Source of the DNA: Anniella stebbinsi
Lineage: Eukaryota > Chordata > Lepidosauria > Squamata > Anniellidae
Assembly (NCBI GenBank): GCA_029215795.1
Contig: JARDYH010000007.1
Location: forward strand, 22,269,263-22,333,262
Reading direction: 5' to 3'
DNA: 64,000 nucleotides
Within the stretch, counting starts at the first letter, position 1. Each line of letters begins with the position of its first letter. This document shows positions 1 to 10,003 of this stretch, piece by piece. Made by a program: the position numbers and the translations under genes. The notes under the pieces are model-generated. The model worked only from the letters and a program-made list of their open reading frames with translations, was not told the origin of the DNA and searched no databases.

Positions 1-1236
1 GGTTACATGGTCACGGACGGGGGAGCCAATATGCTGAAGGCGGTGCGCGATGGCGGATTTGAGGGCATCCGCTGCATCGCGCACGTCTTCAACCTGGTCG
101 TGAGGGATGGCCTTGGAGGCAGCAAGGCCCCTCTCCCTCCCCAAATCCGTAATCTCCTAGAGAGCTGCAGGAAGGTGGCTGGGCATTTCCACCACAGCGT
201 GAAGGGCAGTCGGTTGCTGCGGGAGAAGCAGCAGGAGCTGGGACTTCCGCAGCACCGGCTAGTGCAGGACGTGGCAACACGTTGGAACTCCACCTACCAC
301 ATGCTCGAGCGTATGGTGGAGCAACAGCGTGTTGTCCACGAGATGTTCAGGGTCGGGGACATTGGCATCCAGGCCCCACTGTCCAGGCAGCAGTGGGAGG
401 CCATGTCCCAGCTTCTGGTGGTCCTCAAGCCGTTCCTTGAGGCCACCGAGACCCTGAGCAGCAGCACTGCCCTTCTCAGCCAGGTGCTCCCCATGGCCAG
501 GCATCTCCAGAATCAGATGGGCGAGTTTCTGGAGGCCGGGGATGCCGTCACCGGCAGGCGCTTCCTGCCAGAGGTGCGGGAAGTGGTGACGAGGCTGAGG
601 GAAAGCTTATCCCGCCGGGTCCAGCCTCTCTACAACGAGAGGCAGTACATGTTGGCCACCATGTGCGACCCGCGCATCAAGGATGGGTTATGTGGGCAGA
701 CTTCCCGGGCAGGTTGGGTGGAAATGCTGGTGACGGACGTTCGGGCGGCCCGGGATGCCAGGATTGGGCAGGCAGAGGAGGAGCCCACCGAAGCCCAGGC
801 GCTAAGTCCGCTGAGCACCACCAGCAGCGGCGGCACCAGCACCACCACACCCAGCAGGGGGACAGGCCAGGGGTTTTGGGACAAGGCTTTGCAGGCTGCG
901 GTTGGGCATAGAGGCACTCAACCCAGCCGCCGCCAGGATGACGCTGCAGCAGCAGTGCAGCGTTACCTGGCGGAGCAGATGGAGGACGGCTCCATCGAAC
1001 CCCTGGCCTACTGGTCATCTCGGCGCCAGATGTGGCCTGATCTGGCGCGGGTGGCCATGGACAGAATCAGCTGCCCACCGTCCAGCGTTCCAAGCGAGCG
1101 GGTGTTTTCCATGGCGGGCGACGTGGTCACACCCCACCGCTCTCGCTTGGACGCTGAGATTGTGGAGCAGCTGGTCTTCCTCAAGGTCAATCTGCCCCTG
1201 CTGGGATACCCCACCCTCATGCCCGCGGGGGAGTAA
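1..1236 (+). CDS. hAT transposase, C-terminal half (partial at the 5' side)
   Basis: The frame is open from the window edge, so the protein is cut by the window rather than by a mutation. It corresponds to residues 432-842 of the full-length copy at 29779-32307. Visible are the second catalytic-type Asp in MVTDGGANM, the CIAHVFNL and DVATRWNSTY motifs of the RNase H-like core, and the hAT C-terminal dimerisation signature (YWSSRRQMWPDLARVAM, then SVPSERVFSMAGDVV and LVFLKVN). Only two residues differ from the right copy (Met versus Val at about 596, Thr versus Ser at about 694), so both copies moved or were homogenised recently. The start is undefined; the first in-window ATG at 7 is internal to the protein. 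Confidence 0.9.
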   Translation, partial: GYMVTDGGANMLKAVRDGGFEGIRCIAHVFNLVVRDGLGGSKAPLPPQIRNLLESCRKVAGHFHHSVKGSRLLREKQQELGLPQHRLVQDVATRWNSTYHMLERMVEQQRVVHEMFRVGDIGIQAPLSRQQWEAMSQLLVVLKPFLEATETLSSSTALLSQVLPMARHLQNQMGEFLEAGDAVTGRRFLPEVREVVTRLRESLSRRVQPLYNERQYMLATMCDPRIKDGLCGQTSRAGWVEMLVTDVRAARDARIGQAEEEPTEAQALSPLSTTSSGGTSTTTPSRGTGQGFWDKALQAAVGHRGTQPSRRQDDAAAAVQRYLAEQMEDGSIEPLAYWSSRRQMWPDLARVAMDRISCPPSSVPSERVFSMAGDVVTPHRSRLDAEIVEQLVFLKVNLPLLGYPTLMPAGE

Positions 1237-1825
1237 TTGGCAGGCACCCCCCATCCATCCCACACCTTTGGGCAGGCACCGGCAGGCCCTTGATTTTTTA
1301 ATTCTTATTTTCGGTTAATTAATTTTCTTTACTTTAATTTACTGGCTGTGTTGTTTACAGCTCAGTAACTCAACTCTGAACGATGGATCCCGAAGGGATC
1401 TAGTTTCTTCTCCTAGCCTCTTACATTGAGGGGATGCACAAGCATCTCACACATTCTATGTTGTTTGACTTGAACCAATGTGCTTGCACGTGTGCCTCTG
1501 AAATTGGACTCCGATGGCTCCCTCCAGGCCTTCTGTAAGGTCCCACACTTCCATGGGCGTTTCTTCTTGTAAGACCACGTCAGAGGCTCATGAGAACTTT
1601 GGATAAGAAGAAGGCTTAATTTTATCGCCAAGGAACGCATGCACCTCTCTGACTATGAACGAAGGACGCGATAGGATTCCTCTTCCAGGCTCCTACATTT
1701 AGTGGATGACAAGCAGCATCCCACACTGTTTCTGACTGTGTCTTTTGGACTTATGTGGCAGCCTTGCAGGGCTGTCACTGTGTGTTGTGTTTATTTTGGC
1801 TATATGATTTAAAAAACTGCCTGCC
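1237..1825 (+). other. Transposase 3' flank with a diverged internal duplication
   Basis: No coding sequence is supported here. Two related segments about 275 bp apart (around 1379-1470 and 1655-1750) share the order 'gaacga-gga ... cctc/ctcc tacatt-ag-gga ... gcatc-cacac'. I see no AATAAA between the transposase stop and 7239, so transposase transcripts may run into the downstream exon chain. The same sequence lies at 29201-29775 in the right copy, reversed. Confidence 0.5.
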
Positions 1826-3110
1826 CGCCTGCCCGCCTGCTAGGTTGCCGCCATTGTGAAGTAGCCGGAATGCGTGGGCTGGTCTCACGGTTCTATTGCT
1901 TACTTGTGCAATGCGCAAGCGCCTGGCATCATGCCCGCCTCTGCCTCTGCCTCTGCCTGCCTGCCTGCCCGCCTGCTAGGTTGCCGCCATTGTGAAGTAG
2001 CCGGAATGCGTGGGCTGGTCTCACGGTTCTATTGCTTACTTGTGCAATGCGCAAGCGCCTGGCATCATGCCCGCCTCTGCCTCTGCCTCTGCCTCTGCCT
2101 CTGCCTGCCCGCCTGCCCGCCTGCTAGGTTGCCGCCATTGTGAAGTAGCCGGAATGCGTGGGCTGGTCTCACGGTTCTATTGCTTACTTGTGCAATGCGC
2201 AAGCGCCTGGCATCATGCCCGCCTCTGCCTCTGCCTCTGCCTGCCTGCCTGCCTGCCCGCCTGCCCGCCTGCTAGGTTGCCGCCATTGTGAAGTAGCCGG
2301 AATGCGTGGGCTGGTCTCACGGTTCTATTGCTTACTTGTGCAATGCGCAAGCGCCTGGCATCATGCCCGCCTCTGCCTCTGCCTCTGCCTGCCTGCCTGC
2401 CCGCCTGCTAGGTTGCCGCCATTGTGAAGTAGCCGGAATGCGTGGGCTGGTCTCACGGTTCTATTGCTTACTTGTGCAATGCGCAAGCGCCTGGCATCAT
2501 GCCCGCCTCTGCCTCTGCCTCTGCCTCTGCCTCTGCCTGCCCGCCTGCCCGCCTGCTAGGTTGCCGCCATTGTGAAGTAGCCGGAATGCGTGGGCTGGTC
2601 TCACGGTTCTATTGCTTACTTGTGCAATGTGCAAGCGCCTGGCATCATGCCCGCCTCTGCCTCTGCCTCTGCCTGCCTGCCTGCCTGCCTGCCCGCCTGC
2701 TAGGTTGCCGCCATTGTGAAGTACCGGAATGCGTGGGCTGGTCTCACGGTTCTATTGCTTACTTGTGCAATGTGCAAGCGCCTGGCATCATGCCCGCCTC
2801 TGCCTCTGCCTCTGCCTGCCTGCCTGCCTGCCCGCCTGCCCGCCTGCTAGGTTGCCGCCATTGTGAAGTAGCCGGAATGCGTGGGCTGGTCTCACGGTTC
2901 TATTGCTTACTTGTGCAATGTGCAAGCGCCTGGCATCATGCCCGCCTCTGCCTCTGCCTCTGCCTGCCTGCCTGCCTGCCTGCCCGCCTGCTAGGTTGCC
3001 GCCATTGTGAAGTAGCCGGAATGCGTGGGCTGGTCTCACGGTTCTATTGCTTACTTGTGCAATGTGCAAGCGCCTGGCATCATGCCCGCCTCTGCCTGCC
3101 CGCCCGCCTG
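1826..3110 (+). repeat. 136/148-bp tandem array, nine units
   Basis: The recurring core starts GAATGCGTGGGCTGGTC at about 1868, 2004, 2152, 2300, 2436, 2584, 2729, 2875 and 3018. Length varies because each unit carries a variable run of CTGCCT/CTGCC repeats. Every unit contains CTTGTGCAATGCGCAAG, a near-palindrome resembling two overlapping C/EBP sites, and TTGCCGCCATTG, close to the YY1 core. The array lies directly upstream of the minisatellite and exon chain. Long reading frames run through it only because the unit lacks stops; I do not treat them as genes. Confidence 0.9.
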
Positions 3111-4090
3111 CCTGCCTGGAGGTGCCCATGCAGCTGTGACTTTGCCTCTGCCAGTGGGACTTTGCCTCTGCCACTGGGACTTTGCCTCTGCCACTGGGAC
3201 TTTGCCTGGAGGGAGCTGTGCCAAACTGTGACTTTGCCTGGAGGGAGCTGTGCCAAACTGGGACTTTGCCTGGAGGGAGCTATGCCAAACTGTGACTTTG
3301 CCTGGAGGACCCTGTGCCAATGTGACTTTGCCTGGAGGGAGCTGTGCCAAACTGTGACTTTGCCTGGAGGAGCCTGTGCCACTGGGACTTTGCCTGGAGG
3401 GAGCTGTGCCAAACTGGGACTTTGCCTGGAGGGAGCTGTGCCAAACTGGGACTTTGCCTGGAGGGAGCTGTGCCAAACTGGGACTTTGCCTGGAGGGAGC
3501 TGTGCCAAACTGTGACTTTGCCTGGAGGACCCTGTGCCAATGTGACTTTGCCTGGAGGGAGCTGTGCCAAACTGTGACTTTGCCTGGAGGAGCCTGTGCC
3601 ACTGGGACTTTGCCTGGAGGGAGCTGTGCCAAACTGGGACTTTGCCTGGAGGGAGCTGTGCCAAACTGGGACTTTGCCTGGAGGGAGCTGTGCCAAACTG
3701 TGACTTTGCCTGGAGGACCCTGTGCCAATGTGACTTTGCCTGGAGGGAGCTGTGCCAAACTGTGACTTTGCCTGGAGGACCCTGTGCCAATGTGACTTTG
3801 CCTGGAGGGAGCTGTGCCAAACTGTGACTTTGCCTGGAGGGAGCTGTGCCAAACTGGGACTTTGCCTGGAGGGAGCTGTGCCAAACTGTGACTTTGCCTG
3901 GAGGACCCTGTGCCAATGTGACTTTGCCTGGAGGAGCCTGTGCCACTGGGACTTTGCCTGGAGGGAGCTGTGCCAAACTGTGACTTTGCCTGGAGGACCC
4001 TGTGCCAATGTGACTTTGCCTGGAGGGAGCTGTGCCAAACTGTGACTTTGCCTGGAGGACCCTGTGCCAATGTGACTTTGCCTGGAGGAG
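3111..4090 (+). repeat. 30/32-bp minisatellite with a 188-bp higher-order period
   Basis: Two unit types alternate, a 32-bp one containing GGGAGCTGTGCCAAAC and a 30-bp one containing GGACCCTGTGCCAATG, both followed by TGACTTTGCCTGGA. The same pattern returns at 3376, 3564, 3752 and 3940, giving a 188-bp higher-order unit (four 32-mers plus two 30-mers). Frames are open on both strands for hundreds of codons simply because the units lack stops. Confidence 0.9.
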
Positions 4091-4093
4091 CCT

Positions 4094-7000
4094 ATGTGCC
4101 ACTGGAGTCCTCCGATCCACATCGGCCGCACGAATAAGGTAAGTGTGTGCAGTCAACGCAGGGACACCTGAGAGTGTCCAGAAGTGGGGCAGTGTGAGAT
4201 CTTACTTCCGAGTAAGCAAGCAGGCAGCCCCGTGTGCCTACTGGGGCGTGGGCACTCAGGACCGGGCAGATGCCAGTCCTGGGTGAGAGGGAGCCAATGG
4301 TGGAAAAGTATGATTTATCTCATGTTAATTCTTTTCCCCCCCCCCTCCTTCTTTTGCAGCCTATGGAACTCTTCGCCACTGCGCAAAGCGTACCCGTGAA
4401 TCCAGACTGCCCATCTGCCCCAGCCACGGCCGCATGGAGGTGGCCCATCGATTCACGTCGCCCCTACGACTCAGGTAAGAGTGCAGGCAGAGTGGCCATA
4501 TAGAAAAGAAGGCAGGGCCCCTGCACCTTTAACTGTTGTGATGAAGAGGGAATCTCAGCAGGAACTAATTCCATACAAATGACACTGGCAGAAATTCCCT
4601 TTTCTCTACAACTGCTGAAGTTAGGAACCCTGACCTGGATTTGATCTGGTCAGCCTAACGTAGGGTGCTATTAGGAGTGAATGAATAACCCAAGGACAAA
4701 AGAAATGGTGATTCTCTAATGATCCGGTAAGCTGTGTCCTGCCAGACACAAAAGGATAGCCAATCCCTCTAACAATGGGCTCAGAAGAGTGATTTAGAAA
4801 GGGAGGGGTGCAGGAGAAAGAGGATTGCATCACAAACCAGAGAAGTGTGCCGGTGGGAGACTAGTTACTAGGACTTGCATGTATAATTAATACAAATCTT
4901 TATTTATTTTCCTTTCTTCTTTTGCAGTATAAAAGTATTTATGTAATATTCATTATCCCCCTCCTCTTCTTTTGCAGCCTATGGCACTCTCACTGCCACA
5001 GTGCCCGGGAAAGGAGAGACTTTGCCCATTACATGCCAGCCTGCCCGCCCGCTGCTGATGCCGCCTGCCGCCTTCCAGATCGTTCCTGCGAGGCGGGCCA
5101 GCCGCCTTTCTTGCACAAGCCATGGGACTAGGGGTCCTCCAGGAGAATCTCACCGAGTCCTCAACGCCCTCAGGACTATGGTAAGTGTTCTGTGAATGGG
5201 GGGGGGCACCTTCCACCTAACTGAAGGTTGGCTGTCTGCCTGCTAACTTCCGAGTGAGCAGGCAGCCCCGTGTGCCTACTGGGGCGTGGGCACTCAGGAC
5301 CGGGCAGATGCCAGTCCTGGGTGAGAGGGAGCCAATGGTGGAAAAGTATGATTTATCTCATGTTAATTCTTTTCCCCCCCCCCTCCTTCTTTTGCAGCCT
5401 ATGGAACTCTTCGCCACTGCGCAAAGCGCACCCGTGAATCCAGACTGCCCATCTGCCCCAGCCACGGCCGCATGGAGGTGGCCCATCGATTCACGTCGCC
5501 CGCACGACTCTGGTAAGAGCCTGTCAGAGAGCTTACCCACGAGTAAGCAAGCAGGCAGCCCCGTGTGCCTGCTGGGGCGTGGGCACTCAGGACGGGCACA
5601 TGCCAGTCTTGGGTGGGAGGGAGCCAGTGGTGGAAAAGTATCATTTTCCTCATATTCTTCCCCCCCCTTCTTCTTTTGCAGCCTATGGAACTCTTTGCCA
5701 CAGTGCCCAGGAGAGACGGTAATGCAGACTGCCCACCTGCCCGTCACTGCCCGCCTGGAAGTGGCATCTTATCAACAACGCCCTCAGGAGGACTACGGTA
5801 AGTGTTCTGTGAATGGGGGGGGGCACCTTCCACCTAACTGAAGGTTGGCTGTCTGCCTGCTAACTTCCGAGTGAGCAGGCAGCCCCGTGTGCCTGCTTTG
5901 GCGTGGGCACTCAGGAAGGGCAATCCTGGGTGGAAGGGAGCTGGTTGTGTTGAAGTGGTCAACTAATATTCATTCTTTTTCCCCCCCCCTTCTTCTTTTG
6001 CAGCCTATGGCACTCTCACTGCCACAGTGCCCGGGAAAGGAGAGACTTTGCCCATTAAATGCCAGCCTGCCCGCCCGCTGCTGATGCCGCCTGCCGCCTT
6101 CCAGATCCTTCCTGCAAAGAGAGCAAGCCGCCCTCCTCGCACAAGCCATGGGACTTGGCATTCGCCCTCAAGGAGAATGTCACCCAGTCCCCAAAGCCGC
6201 TGTTGGACTTTGCCCATTAAATGCCAGCCTGCCCGCCCGCTGCTGATGCCGCCTGCCGCCTCCCAGATCCTTCCTGCAAAGAGAGCAAGCCGCCCTCCTC
6301 GCACAAGCCATGGGACTTGGCATTCGCCCTCAAGGAGAATGTCACCCAGTCCCCAAAGCCGCTGTTGGACTTTGCCCATTAAATGCCAGCCTGCCCGCCC
6401 GCTGCTGATGCCGCCTGCCGCCTTCCAGATCCTTCCTGCAAAGAGAGCAAGCCGCCCTCCTCGCACAAGCCATGGGACTTGGCATTCGCCCTCAAGGAGA
6501 ATGTCACCCAGTCCCCAAAGCCGCTGTTGGACTTTGCCCATTAAATGCCAGCCTGCCCGCCCGCTGCTGATGCCGCCTGCCGCCTCCCAGATCCTTCCTG
6601 CAAAGAGAGCAAGCCGCCCTCCTCGCACAAGCCATGGGACTTGGCATTCGCCCTCAAGGAGAATGTCACCCAGTCCCCAAAGCCGCTGTTGGACTTTGCC
6701 CATTAAATGCCAGCCTGCCCGCCCGCTGCTGATGCCGCCTGCCGCCTTCCAGATCCTTCCTGCAAAGAGAGCAAGCCGCCCTCCTCGCACAAGCCATGGG
6801 ACTTGGCATTCGCCCTCAAGGAGAATGTCACCCAGTCCCCAATGCCGCTGTTGGACTTTGCCCATTAAATGCCAGCCTGCCCGCCCGCTGCTGATGCCGC
6901 CTGCCGCCTTCCAGATCCTTCCTGCAAAGAGAGCAAGCCGCCCTCCTCGCACAAGCCATGGGACTTGGCATTCGCCCTCAAGGAGAATGTCACCCAGTCC

Positions 7001-7247
7001 CCAATGCCGCTGTTGGACTTTGCCCATTAAATGCCAGCCTGCCCGCCCGCTGCTGATGCCGCCTGCCGCCTTCCAGATCCTTCCTGCAAAGAGAGCAAGC
7101 CGCCCTCCTCGCACAAGCCATGGGACTTGGCATTCGCCCTCAAGGAGAATGTCACCCAGTCCCCAATGCCGCTGTTGGACTTTGCCCATTAAATGCCAGC
7201 CTGCCTGCCCGCCTTCCAGATTCTGCTGTGGAAGGAGAAATAAATAA
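4094..7247 (+). CDS. Candidate spliced accessory gene of the giant hAT (left copy); function unknown
   Basis: Exon-like blocks: A 4094-4138 (ATG, 15 codons), B 4360-4474, C 4978-5180, D 5398-5512, E 5682-5797, F 6004-7247. B to F each follow a pyrimidine tract ending TTTTGCAG and start CCTATGGMACTC; A to E are each followed by GTAAGT or GTAAGA. The path A-B-D-E-F totals 1635 nt and is open from ATG to TAA; A-B-C-D-F (1722 nt) is also open, whereas D-E after C hits a stop. AATAAA overlaps the stop at 7239-7244. The predicted product is rich in Pro, Arg, Ser and Ala, ends in seven 54-residue repeats, and matches no domain I recognise. It lies on the transposase strand, downstream of it. It could instead be a spliced 3' UTR or a non-coding splice trap. 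The splice sites are clear; the coding status is inference. Confidence 0.45.
4491..4657 (-). repeat. Short MITE-like repeat inside the B-C intron
   Basis: This about 167-bp segment is related to the inverted pair at 15185-15499; shared parts include CACCTTTAACTGTTGTGATG and the end ATCTGGTCAGCCTA. It sits in the intron between exon-like blocks B and C and is present at the same place in the right copy, so it entered before the two giant copies separated. Confidence 0.65.
4658..4977. other. Remainder of the B-C intron
   Basis: About 320 bp with no gene. It contains two adjacent TTTTGCAG acceptors, at 4920-4927 and 4970-4977, the second preceding exon C. The first is a possible alternative acceptor. 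Confidence 0.4.
6044..7222 (+). repeat. 162-bp coding-compatible tandem repeat, seven full units plus a partial one
   Basis: Units start with GACTTTGCCCATTAAATG at 6044, 6206, 6368, 6530, 6692, 6854, 7016 and (truncated) 7178. The period is exactly 54 codons, so the frame of exon F survives copy-number change. Exon C looks like a single diverged unit. The opposite strand is open across all units as well. Each unit contains ATTAAA, a variant polyadenylation hexamer. A few sites (CTTCC/CTCCC, AAAG/AATG) mark subtypes and suggest local duplication of units. Confidence 0.9.
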
Positions 7248-7600
7248 TACTAGGTGCTGCAAGAGACCATGTGGATTGGCTCTACATCAAAGCAGCCTTC
7301 TGGTTTAGAATTACATACTACACAAGAAAAGAACAATCACTTATCCTGCAAGATCCCTTCCCAGGCTAGGATCTGAATAATAGCTATTAGCTAGGATCTG
7401 AATAGCTATTACCTGGGATTAGCTACTAGTGCATTTGGTAGCATTCCTGCAACCAACACCTGTCTTGTCATGTAAATGTATGGGTCCCTAAAGCAATTTA
7501 CAATCACTTTACATTTTACAAATGAATAAGTGAAACTTTCTTCCCTCATTACCAATCCACACCAGGCAGGCAATGTCCCCTTCCTGAAGGTTTAAAATAA
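7248..7600. other. Spacer between exon F and the 147-bp array
   Basis: No gene seen. It includes short duplications of GCTAGGATCTGAATA and TAGCTATTA around 7370-7425. The same sequence is present reversed at about 23060-23410. Confidence 0.5.
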
Positions 7601-7608
7601 TAAAGTTT

Positions 7609-8050
7609 AACCTTTGTTTTCCCACTAAAGCATTGCACCAAAGTTTGTTAAATTTCCAGCGTTTGAGCGGGCATAGGTCCTGTGCCATGTGAGCGAGTTA
7701 GAGGTTTGTAGCTCTTAAAACCAACCCATAAATCCCATGTGAAATGCCATGCATAAACCTTTGTTTTCCCACTAAAGCATTGCACCAAAGTTTGTTAAAT
7801 TTCCAGCGTTTGAGCGGGCATAGGTCCTGTGCCATGTGAGCGAGTTAGAGGTTTGTAGCTCTTAAAACCAACCCATAAATCCCATGTGAAATGCCATGCA
7901 TAAACCTTTGTTTTCCCACTAAAGCATTGCACCAAAGTTTGTTAAATTTCCAGCGTTTGAGCGGGCATAGGTCCTGTGCCATGTGAGCGAGTTAGAGGTT
8001 TGTAGCTCTTAAAACCAACCCATAAATCCCATGTGAAATGCCATGAATAA
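7609..8050 (+). repeat. 147-bp tandem array, three units (inner part of the long inverted repeat)
   Basis: CCTTTGTTTTCCCACTAAAG recurs at 7611, 7758 and 7905, exactly 147 bp apart, then grades into a diverged copy (CGTTCGTTTCCCACTAAAATG) at about 8052. The same array has five units at 22310-23060 and six at 32948-33830. The period is not tied to coding, although 147 is a multiple of three and frames run through it. Confidence 0.9.
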
Positions 8051-8690
8051 ACGTTCGTTTCCCACTAAAATGTTGCACCTAGCTTCCGGAAATTTCACAC
8101 ACATTTGAAGTGAAGTGTTCCCTGCAATGTGCCAAAGTTTCCCGTTTGTATCTTTGAAAATAAAAAAATGGGAGGCAAAACTGTATTTTACCCCACTGCT
8201 ACCCAATTTTCAACAATTCATTGCCAACACATGCCTGGAGCTAGCTGTCTGAAATTTTACACACATATCAAGGGAAGTGTTCCCTGTAATGTGCCGAAGT
8301 GTCCTGTTTGTATCTTTAAAAATAAAAACATGGGAGGCATAACTGCATTTACCCCACTACTACCCATTTTTCAAAAATTCATTGCCACACCAGGCAAGCA
8401 CCCACGGTTCTGGGATTTCACACACGTGGGTCCCAAGGTTCCACCTACAATGTGGCAAAGTTTCATGTGTGTAACTTTAAAAATGACCGAGTTATAGGCA
8501 TTCCATGTTATTTATTAAAAAATTAATTGCCACAAACTGCATGCACCAATCTTTCTGAAATTTCTCACAGATACCTATCCCTAACCAGTGTACAATGTGC
8601 CCAAGTTTCATCCTTCTGTCGTTAAAAATGAAAAAGTTATAGGCGTTTTTGTAAAACAATAATTTGCTATAGGAAAAAGCATTCAAAATG
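8051..8690 (+). repeat. Inner long-inverted-repeat sequence of the giant hAT
   Basis: Four or more diverged blocks of about 130-150 bp, each with a pattern like CAAAGTTTCCCGTTTGTAT, then AAAAATAAAAA and GGGAGGC. They look like old relatives of the 147-bp unit. The whole stretch is nearly identical to 33830-34465 and to the reverse complement of 21675-22310. The short open frames inside it are not supported as genes. Confidence 0.8.
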
Positions 8691-8845
8691 GCGTCCGATC
8701 CGGATCGGAAAATCCGATCCGCGGATCGGAATCGGATCCGATCCGATCCGACACACGATCCGATCCGATCCGATCCGATCCGACCCCCCAGGTCCGATTC
8801 CGATCCGCTATCCGATCCGATCCGGGGGGTCAGTGCACATCCCTA
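8691..8845 (+). repeat. GATCCG-rich subterminal zone and terminus of the left giant hAT
   Basis: Dense GATCCGATCC-type repeats on both strands fill about 150 bp and end at GTGCACATCCCTA. Subterminal clusters of short motifs are where hAT transposases typically bind. The exact end is set by analogy with relatives at 20075-20912 and 45237-45860, whose 8-bp target duplications fix the terminus at TAGGG/CCCTA. Confidence 0.85.
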
Positions 8846-9799
8846 ATAATTAAGCAGTTCCTGTATTGTGCCACTTCAGGTGACAAGAGGACAAGAATGT
8901 GTATTATTATTATTATTATTATTATTATTTTGAATATATTTATTTAACATGCACATGCCACTTTTCTGTTAAAGAGCTCCATCACACCAGTGATTTGGCA
9001 CACTCTCGCCATGCCTGGTGTGAAGATTTGCACTCACATGATGCCATGCCTGTCCTGCTGACACCCCACCTCTTCCCCAGCCTTTTCTGTTTTTTTTTTC
9101 CTAGAATGCTAAAAGTCTGGATTATTTTTCCTAAGCGCATTTAATGCACCTTTAAGCTTCCGTGTAGTTTTAAAGGAATTGGGTGTGTGTGCTGTGATGG
9201 GAGTCTTGCTGCTGGCTTGAATGGATTGCATCAAGTCCTGGCAGGAAAAAGCGATCTCTCGCAGTAGCCAGTTCCAAGCCTCAACATAAAACCCAAACCT
9301 TGCATCCCAGGCTCCAAATCATTTGCTTGTTTGTTTGTTTTTAAAAAATCACACAACACCCAAATCTCTGCAGAAACAGGATTGTACTCCCTCGATCTCC
9401 CCAAAGAGTCAGACTAAGGGGTCATTCCATTTTTGAAGTACTCATCTGCAGGATCTGACTGGAGGGAGAAAGAGAAGGGGAGGGGTGGAGTGGAGTGGAG
9501 TGGAGCGGAAGAGCGAAAGAGCAGCTATTCAGGTGAAAGGGATCTAAGTTTGACACATTTCTGCCTCAGAGGTAAAAGAAAAACCGCAAAGGCAAACTGG
9601 GGGGGGGGGGAATTAGGTGTGATGGAATTTACAACTTTCAAAGCTGCTGAGCATGTTGTCACCTGGCATTTCTCCACAGTTAAGGTGGGGGCAAATTTGA
9701 ACATTGAGTGGGCATGCCAGCGTCCACATTATAAACAATGCCCATACCATTTACCTTTCGATAATAGGAAAAAAAGAAACAAATGTAATTTGATTAAAA
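8846..9799. other. Intergenic, no gene seen
   Basis: Contains an (ATT)n run at about 8898-8928 and a G-run at 9600-9610. The open frames at 8899-9144 and 9433-9804 show no recognisable protein features. Confidence 0.5.
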
Positions 9800-9897
9800 G
9801 TTAACTCACAGGCCTAGCACCAGCCTGCTCCTTTAAGATGATTGTCTCACAGACATATACCTTAGGGGGCCCGAGCAATGCCGGGTATATCAGCTAG
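9800..9897 (+). mobile_element. Helitron-like 3' terminus
   Basis: The sequence ends CCCGAGCAATGCCGGG (9870-9885), a short GC hairpin, then TATATCAG and CTAG followed by T at 9898. A hairpin 6-12 bp before a CTRR end, inserted before T, is the hallmark of Helitron 3' termini. I could not identify the matching 5' TC end, so only the terminus is annotated. Confidence 0.55.
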
Positions 9898-9958
9898 TTA
9901 ATGATAATTAAATATACATAATAACTTCAATAGTATGCCCATACAAAGAAGGTCTATA

Positions 9959-10001
<43 letters not shown>

Positions 10002-10003
10002 TC
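9959..10003 (+). repeat. (CTTT)n microsatellite
   Basis: Eleven near-perfect CTTT units. Confidence 0.95.

Larger units (their letters stand above)
1..8845 (+). mobile_element. Giant hAT element, left copy, truncated by the window start
   Basis: This is the transposase-distal part of a second copy of the element at 21528-34637, in the opposite orientation. The order is transposase C-terminal half, 3' flank, 148-bp array, 30/32-bp minisatellite, exon-module chain, 147-bp array, inner inverted-repeat sequence, GATCCG zone, and a terminus reading GTGCACATCCCTA at 8833-8845. Window position 1 corresponds to about 31014 in the right copy. Compared with that copy it has one D-E exon cassette instead of two, seven 162-bp units instead of five, and three 147-bp units instead of five. 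The other end and its target duplication lie outside the window. Confidence 0.9.

Noticed and set aside
2442..3515. Long open frame (357 codons) across the 148-bp and minisatellite arrays
   Set aside because: It exists because the repeat units lack stops; the frame rotates through units of 30, 32, 136 and 148 bp and the same region is open on the other strand. No start context or conserved product.
6005..7189. 394-codon antisense frame in the 162-bp repeat
   Set aside because: Antisense to the spliced exon F with its clear splice sites and poly(A) signal; likely a by-product of a GC-rich repeat without stops.
8129..8497. 122-codon frame repeated at 21871-22239 and 33907-34275
   Set aside because: It lies in the inner inverted repeat made of decayed 147-bp-like blocks and has no protein features; presence in three arms reflects repeat identity.
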